Source: CAZPXH01 sp964591085 (GTDB taxonomy: Bacteria > Spirochaetota > Spirochaetia > DSM-27196 > CAZPXH01). Taken from it: a DNA stretch of 64,000 bases. Shown here piece by piece: positions 17,892 through 26,218 of this stretch (positions within the stretch are counted from its first letter, which is position 1; each line of letters begins with the position of its first letter). The DNA is taken from positions 1 to 64,000 of the forward strand of contig CAZPXH010000004.1 of the NCBI GenBank assembly GCA_964591085.1. Direction: 5' to 3'. The translations under genes and the position numbers were made by a program. The notes under the pieces are model-generated. The model was not told the origin of the DNA and ran no database searches. It was given only the letters and a program-made list of their open reading frames with translations.

Positions 17892-19526
17892 TTACATCAT
17901 GTCCATTCCGCCCATCCCGCCACCGCCGGCAGGAGCCTTCTCCTGTTCCGGGATGTCGGTGATTGCGCACTCGGTAGTGAGCAGCAGGCCGGCGATTGAC
18001 GCCGCGTTCTGCAGAGCGAACCGGGTGACCTTGGCCGGATCAATGATCCCCGCCTTCACCATGTTCACCCATTCGCCCTTGGCCGCGTCGAATCCGATTC
18101 CCTTCTTCTCGCCCTTGGCGCGGTCGGCAACGATGGAACCGTCAACGCCGGCATTGGTAGCGATCTGTCGGATCGGCTCTTCCAGGGCGCGCTTCACAAT
18201 CCGGAAACCAACCTTCTCTTCCTCGGTGTAGGACTCAATGTCCACTTTGTCCAGGCTCGGGACGATCTGCGCGAGTGAGCTTCCGCCACCGGGAATGATG
18301 CCTTCCTCAATGGCTGCGCGTGTTGCGCTGAGGGCGTCCTCTACGCGGTGCTTCTTTTCCTTGAGCTCAACCTCGGTTGCGGCACCAACGTTGATGACAG
18401 CAACGCCACCGGCGAGCTTGGCAAGCCGCTCCTGCAGCTTCTCCCGGTCGTAGTCGCTGGTGGTCTCTTCAATCTGGGCCTTGATCTGGGCAATTCGATC
18501 CTTGATGTCCTGGCCCTTGCCAGCGCCCTGAATCATGGTGGTGTTTTCCTTCTCCACCTTCACGGTCTTGGCGCGCCCGAGCATGGACATGTCGGCGTTC
18601 TCCAGCTTCATGCCAAGCTCCTCGCTGATGACCTGGCCGCCGGTGAGAATCGCAATGTCCTCAAGCATGGCCTTCCGGCGATCGCCAAAGCCCGGAGCCT
18701 TCACAGCACAGGCGTTGAGTGTTCCCCGGATGGTGTTGACCACAAGGGTGGCGAGAGCTTCGCCGTCCACGTCCTCGGCGATGATCAGGATCGGCTTGTT
18801 CTGTTGGGCCACCTTCTCAAGGATGGGAAGCAGGTCCTTCATGCTACTGATCTTCTTGTCGTGGATCAGCAGGAAGGGGTCCTCCATAACGCAGGTCATG
18901 GTGTCCCGGTTGGTAGCGAAGTAGGGAGACAGGTACCCACGATCAAACTGCATACCTTCAACAAACTCGGTTGCAGTCTCCAGGGTCTTGCTCTCCTCAA
19001 CGGTGATGACACCGTCTTTGCCCACCTTCTCCATGGCACCGGCGATCTCGTTGCCGATTTCCATGTCGTTGTTTGCGGAAATGGAAGCGACCTGGGCGAT
19101 CTCCTCCTTGTCTTTGATCTCCTTGGCGAGCTTGGAAATTTCTGCAACAGCCTCCTCAACCGCCTTGTCCATGCCGCGCTTGATGCCCATCGGGTTGATC
19201 CCGGCTGCAACGGCCTTCAGACCTTCCTTGACCATGCTGTACGCCAGCACCGTAGCGGTGGTTGTTCCGTCTCCCGCTACGTCGTTGGTCTTGGTGGCCA
19301 CTTCCTTGACCAGCTGAGCACCCATGTTCTCATAGGGATCCTCAAGCTCGATCTCCTTGGCCACTGACACACCGTCCTTGGTAACGGTCGGTGCACCAAA
19401 CTTCTTGTCGAGTAGGACGTTGCGACCCTTGGGGCCGAGCGTCACCTTCACGGCGCTGGACAGCTGCTCTACACCGCGAAGCAGGCGGCGTCGCGCGTCC
19501 TCGTCGAACGAAAGCTGCTTTGCCAT
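17892..19526 (-). CDS. groL: Chaperonin GroEL
   Basis: ATP-driven 60-kDa chaperonin that folds proteins in the cytoplasm with GroES. The 544-aa product is full length, has the nucleotide-binding segments GPKGRNVLLDKKFG and GDGTTTATVLAYS, and ends with the GGM-rich tail (GGMGGMDMM). Ribosome-binding site GAGGTGA precedes ATG 19526. No groES is adjacent, unlike most bacterial groESL operons, and I do not see a CIRCE element upstream. A terminator follows immediately, so the gene is monocistronic. Confidence 0.98.
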   Translation of the reverse strand: MAKQLSFDEDARRRLLRGVEQLSSAVKVTLGPKGRNVLLDKKFGAPTVTKDGVSVAKEIELEDPYENMGAQLVKEVATKTNDVAGDGTTTATVLAYSMVKEGLKAVAAGINPMGIKRGMDKAVEEAVAEISKLAKEIKDKEEIAQVASISANNDMEIGNEIAGAMEKVGKDGVITVEESKTLETATEFVEGMQFDRGYLSPYFATNRDTMTCVMEDPFLLIHDKKISSMKDLLPILEKVAQQNKPILIIAEDVDGEALATLVVNTIRGTLNACAVKAPGFGDRRKAMLEDIAILTGGQVISEELGMKLENADMSMLGRAKTVKVEKENTTMIQGAGKGQDIKDRIAQIKAQIEETTSDYDREKLQERLAKLAGGVAVINVGAATEVELKEKKHRVEDALSATRAAIEEGIIPGGGSSLAQIVPSLDKVDIESYTEEEKVGFRIVKRALEEPIRQIATNAGVDGSIVADRAKGEKKGIGFDAAKGEWVNMVKAGIIDPAKVTRFALQNAASIAGLLLTTECAITDIPEQEKAPAGGGGMGGMDMM

Positions 19527-19582
19527 TCGTTCACCTCACTGAAACACAGGGATGTAATTCTGAATTTGCCTACGGCTGGTTA

Positions 19583-19611
19583 AAGTTAGTCATGCTGGCG
19601 CTCAGAATCAA
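19583..19611 (-). promoter_or_regulatory. Possible groEL promoter
   Basis: On the minus strand, -35 TTGATT (19606-19611) and -10 TAACTT (19583-19588) are 17 bp apart, about 57 nt before the groEL ATG. Both hexamers are imperfect matches to the housekeeping consensus, and the -35 overlaps the stop of the FapA gene. It is not a sigma-32 type promoter. Confidence 0.35.
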
Positions 19612-20915
19612 GACTCAAACACCATCCGGTCGGTCTGCGGGTCCAATTTGGCCTCCAGCTTGCCGGTAACCTCGGTGATTTCCTGCTGCACACCCGCGAT
19701 TTCCAGGACCACCCCGGGCCATAGCCGATCTCGAACCCTGATCACCGCGTCTCGCTTGGGGAAGCGCTGGGGAAGGAGCTCCGCGATCTGCGCAGCAAGC
19801 TGCTGCTGCTCTGCCTCCGCTGCGTGAAAGGCCTCAAGCAAGTCCTGGGTCACCTGCTCCTGCATCTCCCGCCGGAGCCGCTGCATTCCCATTCCCAGCT
19901 GCCGCTGACGATTTGTGAGTGCCAGGATGCGCCGCTCCACCGCAAAGTCAACGCCCACCCGGACCTGAACCGGGATCCCTACCTCATTACCAATCGCATT
20001 GGCATCTATGAGGTCCCTGGCGATGATCGCGCCCCCCGTCACCTTGGCGGACTTGCCAAACGTGATTGATTGCAGGCTCCGCGCCTCCGCCTGGTACATG
20101 GAATCCGCTATCTGGATAGGCCCCAGGCATTCCAGGCTGCAATGCTCTACAAACTTCAGCTGGACGGACTCGCCCGCGCGTACGGGTGAACCGTCGTGCC
20201 CAATGAGACCGCTGGCCTCCAGTCTGCCGCGGCACAGCAGTTCCCGAACATCCAGGGTACCGGAAGCACTCACCGATCCCCCGGCCTGGATTCGCAGCCC
20301 ATCCCGAACGCCTTCGGCCACCACCACCGAGCCCGGGAATCGCACAACCGGATTTGCAATTGAGCGGGCCGGGGTCAGCTCAAGCTGCTCATCTACTACA
20401 ACCCGCAGTCCATCCAGTCGAACCATCCCCGCCCAGCCTGCCGTTAGAAACGCAGCGTTCATACGGGTACCGGCACCGCCTTGATACTGAGGTGGCGATT
20501 GTATGTGGGGCGGGAGCTCCTGTCCGTGAACGTCGCTCCCCGGGACTGCCTCCTGCTCTTCAACCTGATGGGCCAGTTGCTGCCCCTCGCGGACAATGCG
20601 GATGATTCCGTCAGGATCGCTGCAGGTCACATCCAGCTCCAGGTGTGCGGGGATGCCGTTGCGCGGAGGTGTTCCGCCGCTGACCACTACCCCGGTCTGC
20701 ACCCGGCGGGAGGTCTGTGCCTCAAAGATGGCTTCGGTCACTGCGTCTGAGTTCACCGGCGCCCGAATTCCGTGGTCCTCCAGCCAGACCAGGACCTCAT
20801 CCACGGATACGGCATCCTCATCCTCCGGTGCAGGATGAACGTCCAGGGACGCGAGCATGGAATCGTCACTTACACGAAGGCGGAGGATTCTGGACAGTTG
20901 ATCCGCGTCCCGCAT
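19608..20915 (-). CDS. FapA/DUF342 family protein
   Basis: Protein of 435 aa belonging to the flagellar-assembly protein A (FapA, formerly DUF342) family common in spirochaetes and Firmicutes. The middle (about residues 170-320) is a run of short beta repeats with Gly/Val/Ala periodicity, expected to form a right-handed beta helix. It is followed by a coiled coil (about residues 330-385) and a short C-terminal domain. No signal peptide or membrane segment. Start ATG 20915 with AGAGG 7 nt upstream. Role unknown; a link to flagellar assembly is suggested only by the family name. Confidence 0.75.
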   Translation of the reverse strand: MRDADQLSRILRLRVSDDSMLASLDVHPAPEDEDAVSVDEVLVWLEDHGIRAPVNSDAVTEAIFEAQTSRRVQTGVVVSGGTPPRNGIPAHLELDVTCSDPDGIIRIVREGQQLAHQVEEQEAVPGSDVHGQELPPHIQSPPQYQGGAGTRMNAAFLTAGWAGMVRLDGLRVVVDEQLELTPARSIANPVVRFPGSVVVAEGVRDGLRIQAGGSVSASGTLDVRELLCRGRLEASGLIGHDGSPVRAGESVQLKFVEHCSLECLGPIQIADSMYQAEARSLQSITFGKSAKVTGGAIIARDLIDANAIGNEVGIPVQVRVGVDFAVERRILALTNRQRQLGMGMQRLRREMQEQVTQDLLEAFHAAEAEQQQLAAQIAELLPQRFPKRDAVIRVRDRLWPGVVLEIAGVQQEITEVTGKLEAKLDPQTDRMVFES

Positions 20916-21007
20916 CGGTAGTCCTCTCGCTTATTGTCGGCAATTGTCGGGCCCGCCGCACATGCCGTCCGGGGAGCGTTCTCAAGCCGGACCCGGCGCA
21001 TCGGCGC

Positions 21008-21036
21008 TTGAGGACGAATTCGCGGGAGCGTATAAT
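21008..21036 (+). promoter_or_regulatory. Promoter of the arginine cluster
   Basis: -35 TTGAGG (21008-21013) and a perfect -10 TATAAT (21031-21036) are separated by exactly 17 bp. The expected transcription start is near 21043, which excludes the in-frame ATG at 21038 as the argR start and supports the GTG at 21098. The ATGCAT palindrome just downstream is where an ArgR operator could lie, but no ARG box is clear. Confidence 0.75.
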
Positions 21037-21097
21037 CATGCATCAGAGCGGAACTCGCCCGGAGTCCGGAAGCTCAACAACGCCAAAGAGGTGGCCG

Positions 21098-21583
21098 GTG
21101 TCCAAGGATCGCCCGTCCCGGCTGGAACTGATCACCCGGATCATCCGGGAGCGACGGATTCGAAATCAGGATGAACTGCTGAAGGAGCTCGGTACGCACG
21201 GTGTAGCCATTACCCAGGCCACGCTTTCCCGTGACCTCAAGTTGCTCAAGGTGGGGAAGAGAAGTGATGAATCCGGGAGCTACGCATACGTCCTGCCGGA
21301 GGGAAACGGCCATGACGCCCCCGAGCGCTACGTGCAGGACATTCAGCGTGGATTTCTCTCGCTTGCCGTCTCGGGAAACCTGATGGTGATGCGAACGCTG
21401 TCCGGGCATGCGGACAGTGTTGCCCTTGCGCTGGACAGCCTGGAGCTGGAGGCCATTCTGGGAACGGTGGCGGGTGATGACACCGTAATCATTGTGCTGG
21501 AGGAATCCATGTCCCGGAGCCAGATCCTTGCCAATCTGGACAGCAGAATCCCGGGACTCGGGGTGACGGTAGGGAGTTCCTGA
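21098..21583 (+). CDS. argR: Arginine repressor ArgR
   Basis: Arginine-responsive DNA-binding regulator of 161 aa. The N-terminal winged helix covers residues 7-70 (RLELITRIIRERRIRNQDEL, then TQATLSRDLKLL). The C-terminal hexamerisation and arginine-binding domain has the GTVAGDDTVIIV segment with the conserved GDD. The GTG start has AAGAGG 6 nt upstream and gives the normal family length; the frame is open well upstream of the promoter but cannot be translated there. It overlaps argC by 1 nt (TGATG), so the repressor is co-transcribed with the genes it presumably controls. Confidence 0.93.
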   Translation: MSKDRPSRLELITRIIRERRIRNQDELLKELGTHGVAITQATLSRDLKLLKVGKRSDESGSYAYVLPEGNGHDAPERYVQDIQRGFLSLAVSGNLMVMRTLSGHADSVALALDSLELEAILGTVAGDDTVIIVLEESMSRSQILANLDSRIPGLGVTVGSS

Positions 21584-22638
21584 TGAAGGCTGGCATCCTG
21601 GGGAGCTCGGGCTACAGCGGAAGCGTCCTGCTCCGCCTGCTCCTGGCACACCCTGACGTTGAGGCGGTGGTGGCGTCTTCATCTTCTCGCGCGGGGAAGC
21701 CGGTATGGGCCCTAGACCCGGGCATTGGGCGCTCGGATCAGGCACGCGCCAAGCTCGCCAACGGAAGCGAAGCACTGGTCCCGCCGGAGGAAATGGCTGG
21801 GCACCAGGCAGATGCGGTGTTCGCCGCGCTCCCCCACCTGACCTCCGCCGAGGTCTGCGGACCTCTGTTTGGAACCACCGTAGTCATTGATCTCTCCGCA
21901 GACTTCCGCCACCGCAGCGAGGAGCGCTTCACCGCAGCGTACGGCACTGCACGGCCACGGGGTGACCTCCAGGAGCAGGCTGTGTACGGGCTTGTGGAGT
22001 GGAACCGGGATGCAATTCGCCGCAGTGATCTCATTGCATCGCCAGGCTGCTACCCAACGGCAACCCTGCTTCCGCTGCTGCCGCTGTGGAGCGCGGGTCT
22101 CATTGAGGGTCCGGCGATCGTCAACGCGCTTTCCGGCATCTCCGGGGCCGGCAGGAAGGCAAAGGTTGACCTGCTGTTTGATGAACGCAGCGAAAACACC
22201 AACGCCTACCTCCCGGGGCGATCCCACCGGCACCTGCAGGAAATGGAGGAGTACCTGGACCACTTCAGCGGAAGCCCGCTGGAGCTTTCGTTCACTCCCC
22301 ACCTGGTGCCCCTGAAACAGGGGATGTTTGTCACCACCACGGTGCGGCTTGCCCCCGGAGCGGACCACCAGTCCGCGGGCCGCGCACTGAGCGCACGCTA
22401 TGCAGCCGAACCATTTGTTCAGTTGACTGCAGAGACCGTTCCGCAGACCCGCTGGGTCCGCAACAGCAACCGCTGCGATATCGGTTGGGCCCCCTCCGGC
22501 CGTGATGGCGAGCTGTTGCTGCTCTTCAGCGCGCTGGACAATCTGCTCAAGGGCGCCGCGGGCCAGGCGGTGCAGGCCTTCAACTGTCGCTTTGGTCTGG
22601 AAGAGACCCGAGGCCTGCCCCAGGACGGCGAGTTCTGA
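21583..22638 (+). CDS. argC: N-acetyl-gamma-glutamyl-phosphate reductase
   Basis: NADPH-dependent reductase that converts N-acetylglutamyl phosphate to the semialdehyde, third step of arginine synthesis. The 351-aa product has the nucleotide-binding start GILGSSGYSGSVLLRLL and the catalytic Cys in ASPGCYPTA. The ATG overlaps the argR stop, and its own stop overlaps argB in the same way. Full length; no oddity seen. Confidence 0.97.
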   Translation: MKAGILGSSGYSGSVLLRLLLAHPDVEAVVASSSSRAGKPVWALDPGIGRSDQARAKLANGSEALVPPEEMAGHQADAVFAALPHLTSAEVCGPLFGTTVVIDLSADFRHRSEERFTAAYGTARPRGDLQEQAVYGLVEWNRDAIRRSDLIASPGCYPTATLLPLLPLWSAGLIEGPAIVNALSGISGAGRKAKVDLLFDERSENTNAYLPGRSHRHLQEMEEYLDHFSGSPLELSFTPHLVPLKQGMFVTTTVRLAPGADHQSAGRALSARYAAEPFVQLTAETVPQTRWVRNSNRCDIGWAPSGRDGELLLLFSALDNLLKGAAGQAVQAFNCRFGLEETRGLPQDGEF

Positions 22639-23420
22639 TGAAGGCGCAGGGCATCACTCTCCTCAAGGTTGGCGGCGCGCTGCTGCGGGACCTGCCTACC
22701 CTGCTGAACGCACTTGCTGCCTCGGAAGCGCTCCCGGCGGGACAGAGTGTTGTTGTGCACGGGGCCGGGCCCCAGCTCAGCGCAGCAATGGAGGCAGCCG
22801 GACTCAGTCCCGCCTTTGTAAGCGGCAGACGAGTGACCAGCGCGCGGGAAATGCAGCTTGTGGACGGCATTCTTGGTGGAGAAGTCAATGCAGCTCTGGT
22901 TCGCGGACTTCTTGCCCGCGGAATCCCGGCGGTGGGTCTGCGCGCTTTTGACGGCGGGACGCAGATTGCCCGCGTGCTGGACCCCTCGGCTGGAAGCAAC
23001 ACCGGAGTACCCGACTCCGGGAATTCCGCACTCCTGCAGACACTCCTTGGCGCGGGCTTTCTGCCGGTCCTGAGTCCCGTCAGCCGGGATGGCGCGGGAG
23101 CCGGAGTCAACGTGAATGCCGACGACTGCGCCCGTGGTCTGCTGGAGCTGTTGCCGGTCACTGAGCTTTTGATGTGTTCTGACGTGCCCGGAGTCCGGGA
23201 CGCTTCCGGGCGGCTCATTGGCAAGATGAGCGCAGACCAGATCCGCGCCGCCGTTGCCGATGGTGTGATCAGTGGAGGCATGGTACCGAAGGTGGAGGCC
23301 GCGCTGGCGGCACTGGCAGCCGGATGTGAAGTGGTCCGGATCGGAACCATTGCGTCCTCGGAGGACCTGCTCCAGCTCCGTCGTGGTACAACCGGCACGC
23401 TCGTCCGGGCCGGCAACTGA
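22638..23420 (+). CDS. argB: Acetylglutamate kinase
   Basis: Phosphorylates N-acetylglutamate, second step of arginine synthesis. The 260-aa product has the amino-acid-kinase elements KVGGALL, VVHGAGPQ and, near the end, GGMVPKVEAAL. It lacks the N-terminal helix found in hexameric arginine-inhibited NAGKs, so it is closer to the short, arginine-insensitive type (inference from length). Coupled to argC by TGATG. argD follows after the assembly gap. Confidence 0.95.
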   Translation: MKAQGITLLKVGGALLRDLPTLLNALAASEALPAGQSVVVHGAGPQLSAAMEAAGLSPAFVSGRRVTSAREMQLVDGILGGEVNAALVRGLLARGIPAVGLRAFDGGTQIARVLDPSAGSNTGVPDSGNSALLQTLLGAGFLPVLSPVSRDGAGAGVNVNADDCARGLLELLPVTELLMCSDVPGVRDASGRLIGKMSADQIRAAVADGVISGGMVPKVEAALAALAAGCEVVRIGTIASSEDLLQLRRGTTGTLVRAGN

Positions 23421-23434
23421 AGCCTGCCGGCATT

Positions 23435-23558
23435 CGCCATACAGACNNNNNNNNNNNNNNNNNNNNNNNNNNNNNNNNNNNNNNNNNNNNNNNNNNNNNN
23501 NNNNNNNNNNNNNNNNNNNNNNNNNNNNNNNNNNNNNNNNNNNNNNCGCCATACAGAC
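23435..23558. other. Assembly gap of exactly 100 N with identical 12-bp flanks
   Basis: Positions 23447-23546 are N, the conventional placeholder for a scaffold join. The 12 bases CGCCATACAGAC occur directly before the Ns (23435-23446) and directly after them (23547-23558). This is what two contigs overlapping at their ends would give. If merged, argB and argD would be only about 41 nt apart. Confidence 0.9.
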
Positions 23559-23573
23559 CTGAAGGAGGAACCT

Positions 23574-24887
23574 GTGGCCAAGCGCGCAATAGACAGCAAT
23601 TCACCGTTTCCCCGCCAGTTTCCGCGTGAGCTGCTTGTGATGGAGAGCGGGCGTCACGTCTACCTGGAAGACCGCGAGGGCGTGCGCTATCTGGATTTTG
23701 GCGCCGGAATTGCGGTCAATGCCCTGGGCTACGGCAGACGCGATTTGGCGCGCATTGCAGCACGGCAGATGCGCAAGCTGGTTCACGTCAGCAACCTGTT
23801 TGGGACCGATCCTTCCCTGCAACTCGCGCGTCAGATCCTTGCAGACGCAAATCAACGCATCGGCAGGAGTGTATCCGCCAATTCTGTCTCGGGCACCCAA
23901 AGCGAGGCGGAGCATCGATATACGGCCGTTCACTTCGGGAACAGCGGGACCGAGGCCAACGAGGCGGCAATCAAGTACGCGCGCGCCTACGGCCGCAGAG
24001 TCCGCGGAATTGATGCCCCGGTCATTGTGGCAATGGAAAACGCGTTTCACGGGAGAACCATGGGCGCGCTGGCTGCAAGCGGCCGGGAAAGCTACAAGGA
24101 GCCGTTCCGACCGATGTTGCCAGGCTTCCGCCATGTGCCCATGAACGATGTCCAGGCCCTCACGGAAGCGATTGGTGCCGATGTGGTGGCAGTAATGGTG
24201 GAACCCGTCCAGGGTGAGGGCGGCCTGGATGTGCTCTCCCCGGAAGCCGTGGACCTGCTGGCCCGCCTGCGGCGGGAACAGGGGCTCCTGGTGATTGCAG
24301 ATGAGGTGCAGACCGGCCTCGGCAGAATGGGAACCCTCTTTGGGTCGGAAGCCTTTGGCCTGCAACCGGACATCATCACCTTGTCCAAGCCGCTCGCCGG
24401 CGGGCTCCCGCTCTCCGCCACCATCATCAGCGCTGCCATCAACGATTCATTGGAACCCGGAGACCACGGGACAACCTTCGGCGGAGGCCCTGCGACCTGC
24501 GCGGTGGGGCTGAAGGTATGGAACATCGTTCGGGACCCGGGATTCCTCGCAGGTGTTCAGGCCCGGGCGGAAGAACTCCGTGTTGCCCTGGAGGACCTGG
24601 TGGCGCGTGGGCCCTCACTTGGGGGCCCGCTGGGGCGCGGTCTGCTAACCGGGATTCGCGTTGATTCCATCCTGCCCAAGCAGATCGTCTCAGACGCGCG
24701 AGATCGGCGGCTGCTGCTGCTGACCTCCGGCGCCGACGTGATCCGGATTGCACCACCTCTGGTGATTCGCAGCAAGGAAATCCAAACCGGCGTTGGGATA
24801 CTGGCCGAAGTGCTTGGGGCAACGGGACTACTGCCCGCCACGGCAGATAACAACTCACAGGAAGATCAGGAAGGAGAAACAGAATGA
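23574..24887 (+). CDS. argD: Acetylornithine aminotransferase
   Basis: PLP-dependent class III aminotransferase of 437 aa making N-acetylornithine. Visible are FGNSGTEANEAAIK, the PLP-contacting V-I-A-D-E-V-Q-T-G-L-G-R region and the Schiff-base Lys in TLSKPLAGG. The GTG start has a perfect AAGGAGG 5 nt upstream, directly after the N gap. It is longer than the about 400-aa norm, with extra residues around 85-110 (SVSANSVSGTQSEAEHR). The stop overlaps argG as ATGA. Other class III members such as ornithine aminotransferase are excluded mainly by context. Confidence 0.92.
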   Translation: MAKRAIDSNSPFPRQFPRELLVMESGRHVYLEDREGVRYLDFGAGIAVNALGYGRRDLARIAARQMRKLVHVSNLFGTDPSLQLARQILADANQRIGRSVSANSVSGTQSEAEHRYTAVHFGNSGTEANEAAIKYARAYGRRVRGIDAPVIVAMENAFHGRTMGALAASGRESYKEPFRPMLPGFRHVPMNDVQALTEAIGADVVAVMVEPVQGEGGLDVLSPEAVDLLARLRREQGLLVIADEVQTGLGRMGTLFGSEAFGLQPDIITLSKPLAGGLPLSATIISAAINDSLEPGDHGTTFGGGPATCAVGLKVWNIVRDPGFLAGVQARAEELRVALEDLVARGPSLGGPLGRGLLTGIRVDSILPKQIVSDARDRRLLLLTSGADVIRIAPPLVIRSKEIQTGVGILAEVLGATGLLPATADNNSQEDQEGETE

Positions 24888-26155
24888 ACGCGAGCGGAAT
24901 CAAGAAGATCGTGCTTGCCTACTCTGGCGGCCTGGATACCTCAATCATCATTCCCTGGCTGCAGGAACACTACGACGGCGCGGAAATCATCGGCGTCTGC
25001 ACAGACGTGGGCCAGAAAGAAGACTGGGATGCCGTTCGGACCAGGGCCAAGGCTTCCGGTGCATCCAAGCTCCATATCCTGGATGTGCGCAAAGAGTTTG
25101 TGGAGGACTTCCTCTTCCCCATGCTCCGCGCGGGAGCCGTTTACGAGGGCAAGTACCTTCTGGGCACCTCCATTGCGCGGCCCCTGCAGGCAATGCACCA
25201 GGTGAGAATTGCGCGGGAAGAGGGCGCGGATGCGGTGGCCCACGGCTGCACCGGAAAGGGAAACGACCAGGTTCGCTTTGAGCTGACCTACAAGGCACTT
25301 GCGCCGGACCTTCACGTGATTGCTCCCTGGCGTCTGTGGGACATCCGCAGCCGGGAGCAGGCAATCGACTACGCCAGGGAACGAAACATCCCCATTGGCG
25401 ATGTCAGCAAGGCCAACATCTACAGCCGCGACTGGAACGTGTGGCACATGAGCCACGAGGGCGGTGACCTGGAGAACCCGTGGAACCGCCCCAAGGAAGA
25501 GATGTTCCGCCTGACCACGGATCCCCGGAAGGCCCCTGACGAGGAAGAGGAAATCACAATCGATTTTGCGGCCGGTCGCCCCGTTGGTCTGAATGGGACC
25601 GCAATGGACGGACTGTCCCTGCTCACCGAGCTCAACCGCATCGGTGGTCGGCACGGGGTTGGACGCGCGGACCTGGTGGAGACCCGACTGGTGGGAATGA
25701 AGAGCCGTGGTGTCTATGAGACCCCGGGGGGAACGCTCCTGTACACGGCCCTCCGCGAGCTGGAGATGATCACCATGGACTTTGACACCCTGGCAATGAA
25801 GAACCAGCTCGCGCTGCGATACGCAAGCGTTGTCTACGCCGGCAAGTGGTTCACCCAGTTCCGGGAGTCCATGGACGCCTACATGCAGGAAGCCACCCGA
25901 TACTGCACCGGATCGGTTCGCCTGGCGCTCTACAAGGGCAGCGCCCGCGTGGTCGGCCGCAGGAGTGACTACTCCCTGTACCTGGAGGACCTGGCCAGCT
26001 TTGGCGAAAGCACCTACGACCACGCGGATGCCACCGGCTTCATCAATCTCTACGGGCTGGCAACCGGCGTGCAGGCAATGGTGCACCAGCGCCGGATGGA
26101 CCGGTCCGGACCCGCTGCAACCATGCAGGAGATGGCCGGCTTCAGCGAGAAGTAG
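24884..26155 (+). CDS. argG: Argininosuccinate synthase
   Basis: Joins citrulline and aspartate using ATP in the penultimate step of arginine synthesis. The 423-aa product has the PP-loop A-Y-S-G-G-L-D-T-S near residue 13 and the citrulline/aspartate-binding segments (HGCTGKGNDQVRFE, YSRDWN). It overlaps argD by 4 nt. argH, argF and argJ/argA are not in this window, so the pathway must be completed elsewhere. Confidence 0.97.
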   Translation: MNASGIKKIVLAYSGGLDTSIIIPWLQEHYDGAEIIGVCTDVGQKEDWDAVRTRAKASGASKLHILDVRKEFVEDFLFPMLRAGAVYEGKYLLGTSIARPLQAMHQVRIAREEGADAVAHGCTGKGNDQVRFELTYKALAPDLHVIAPWRLWDIRSREQAIDYARERNIPIGDVSKANIYSRDWNVWHMSHEGGDLENPWNRPKEEMFRLTTDPRKAPDEEEEITIDFAAGRPVGLNGTAMDGLSLLTELNRIGGRHGVGRADLVETRLVGMKSRGVYETPGGTLLYTALRELEMITMDFDTLAMKNQLALRYASVVYAGKWFTQFRESMDAYMQEATRYCTGSVRLALYKGSARVVGRRSDYSLYLEDLASFGESTYDHADATGFINLYGLATGVQAMVHQRRMDRSGPAATMQEMAGFSEK

Positions 26156-26218
26156 GCATTCCCAGCAGCACGGCGCGGGCGGGCTTGACTCCGGCCGTGC
26201 TGCGGGTGACGGTGCGCC

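Noticed and set aside
19527..19607. CIRCE operator upstream of groEL
   Set aside because: No TTAGCACTC-N9-GAGTGCTAA or close variant is present.
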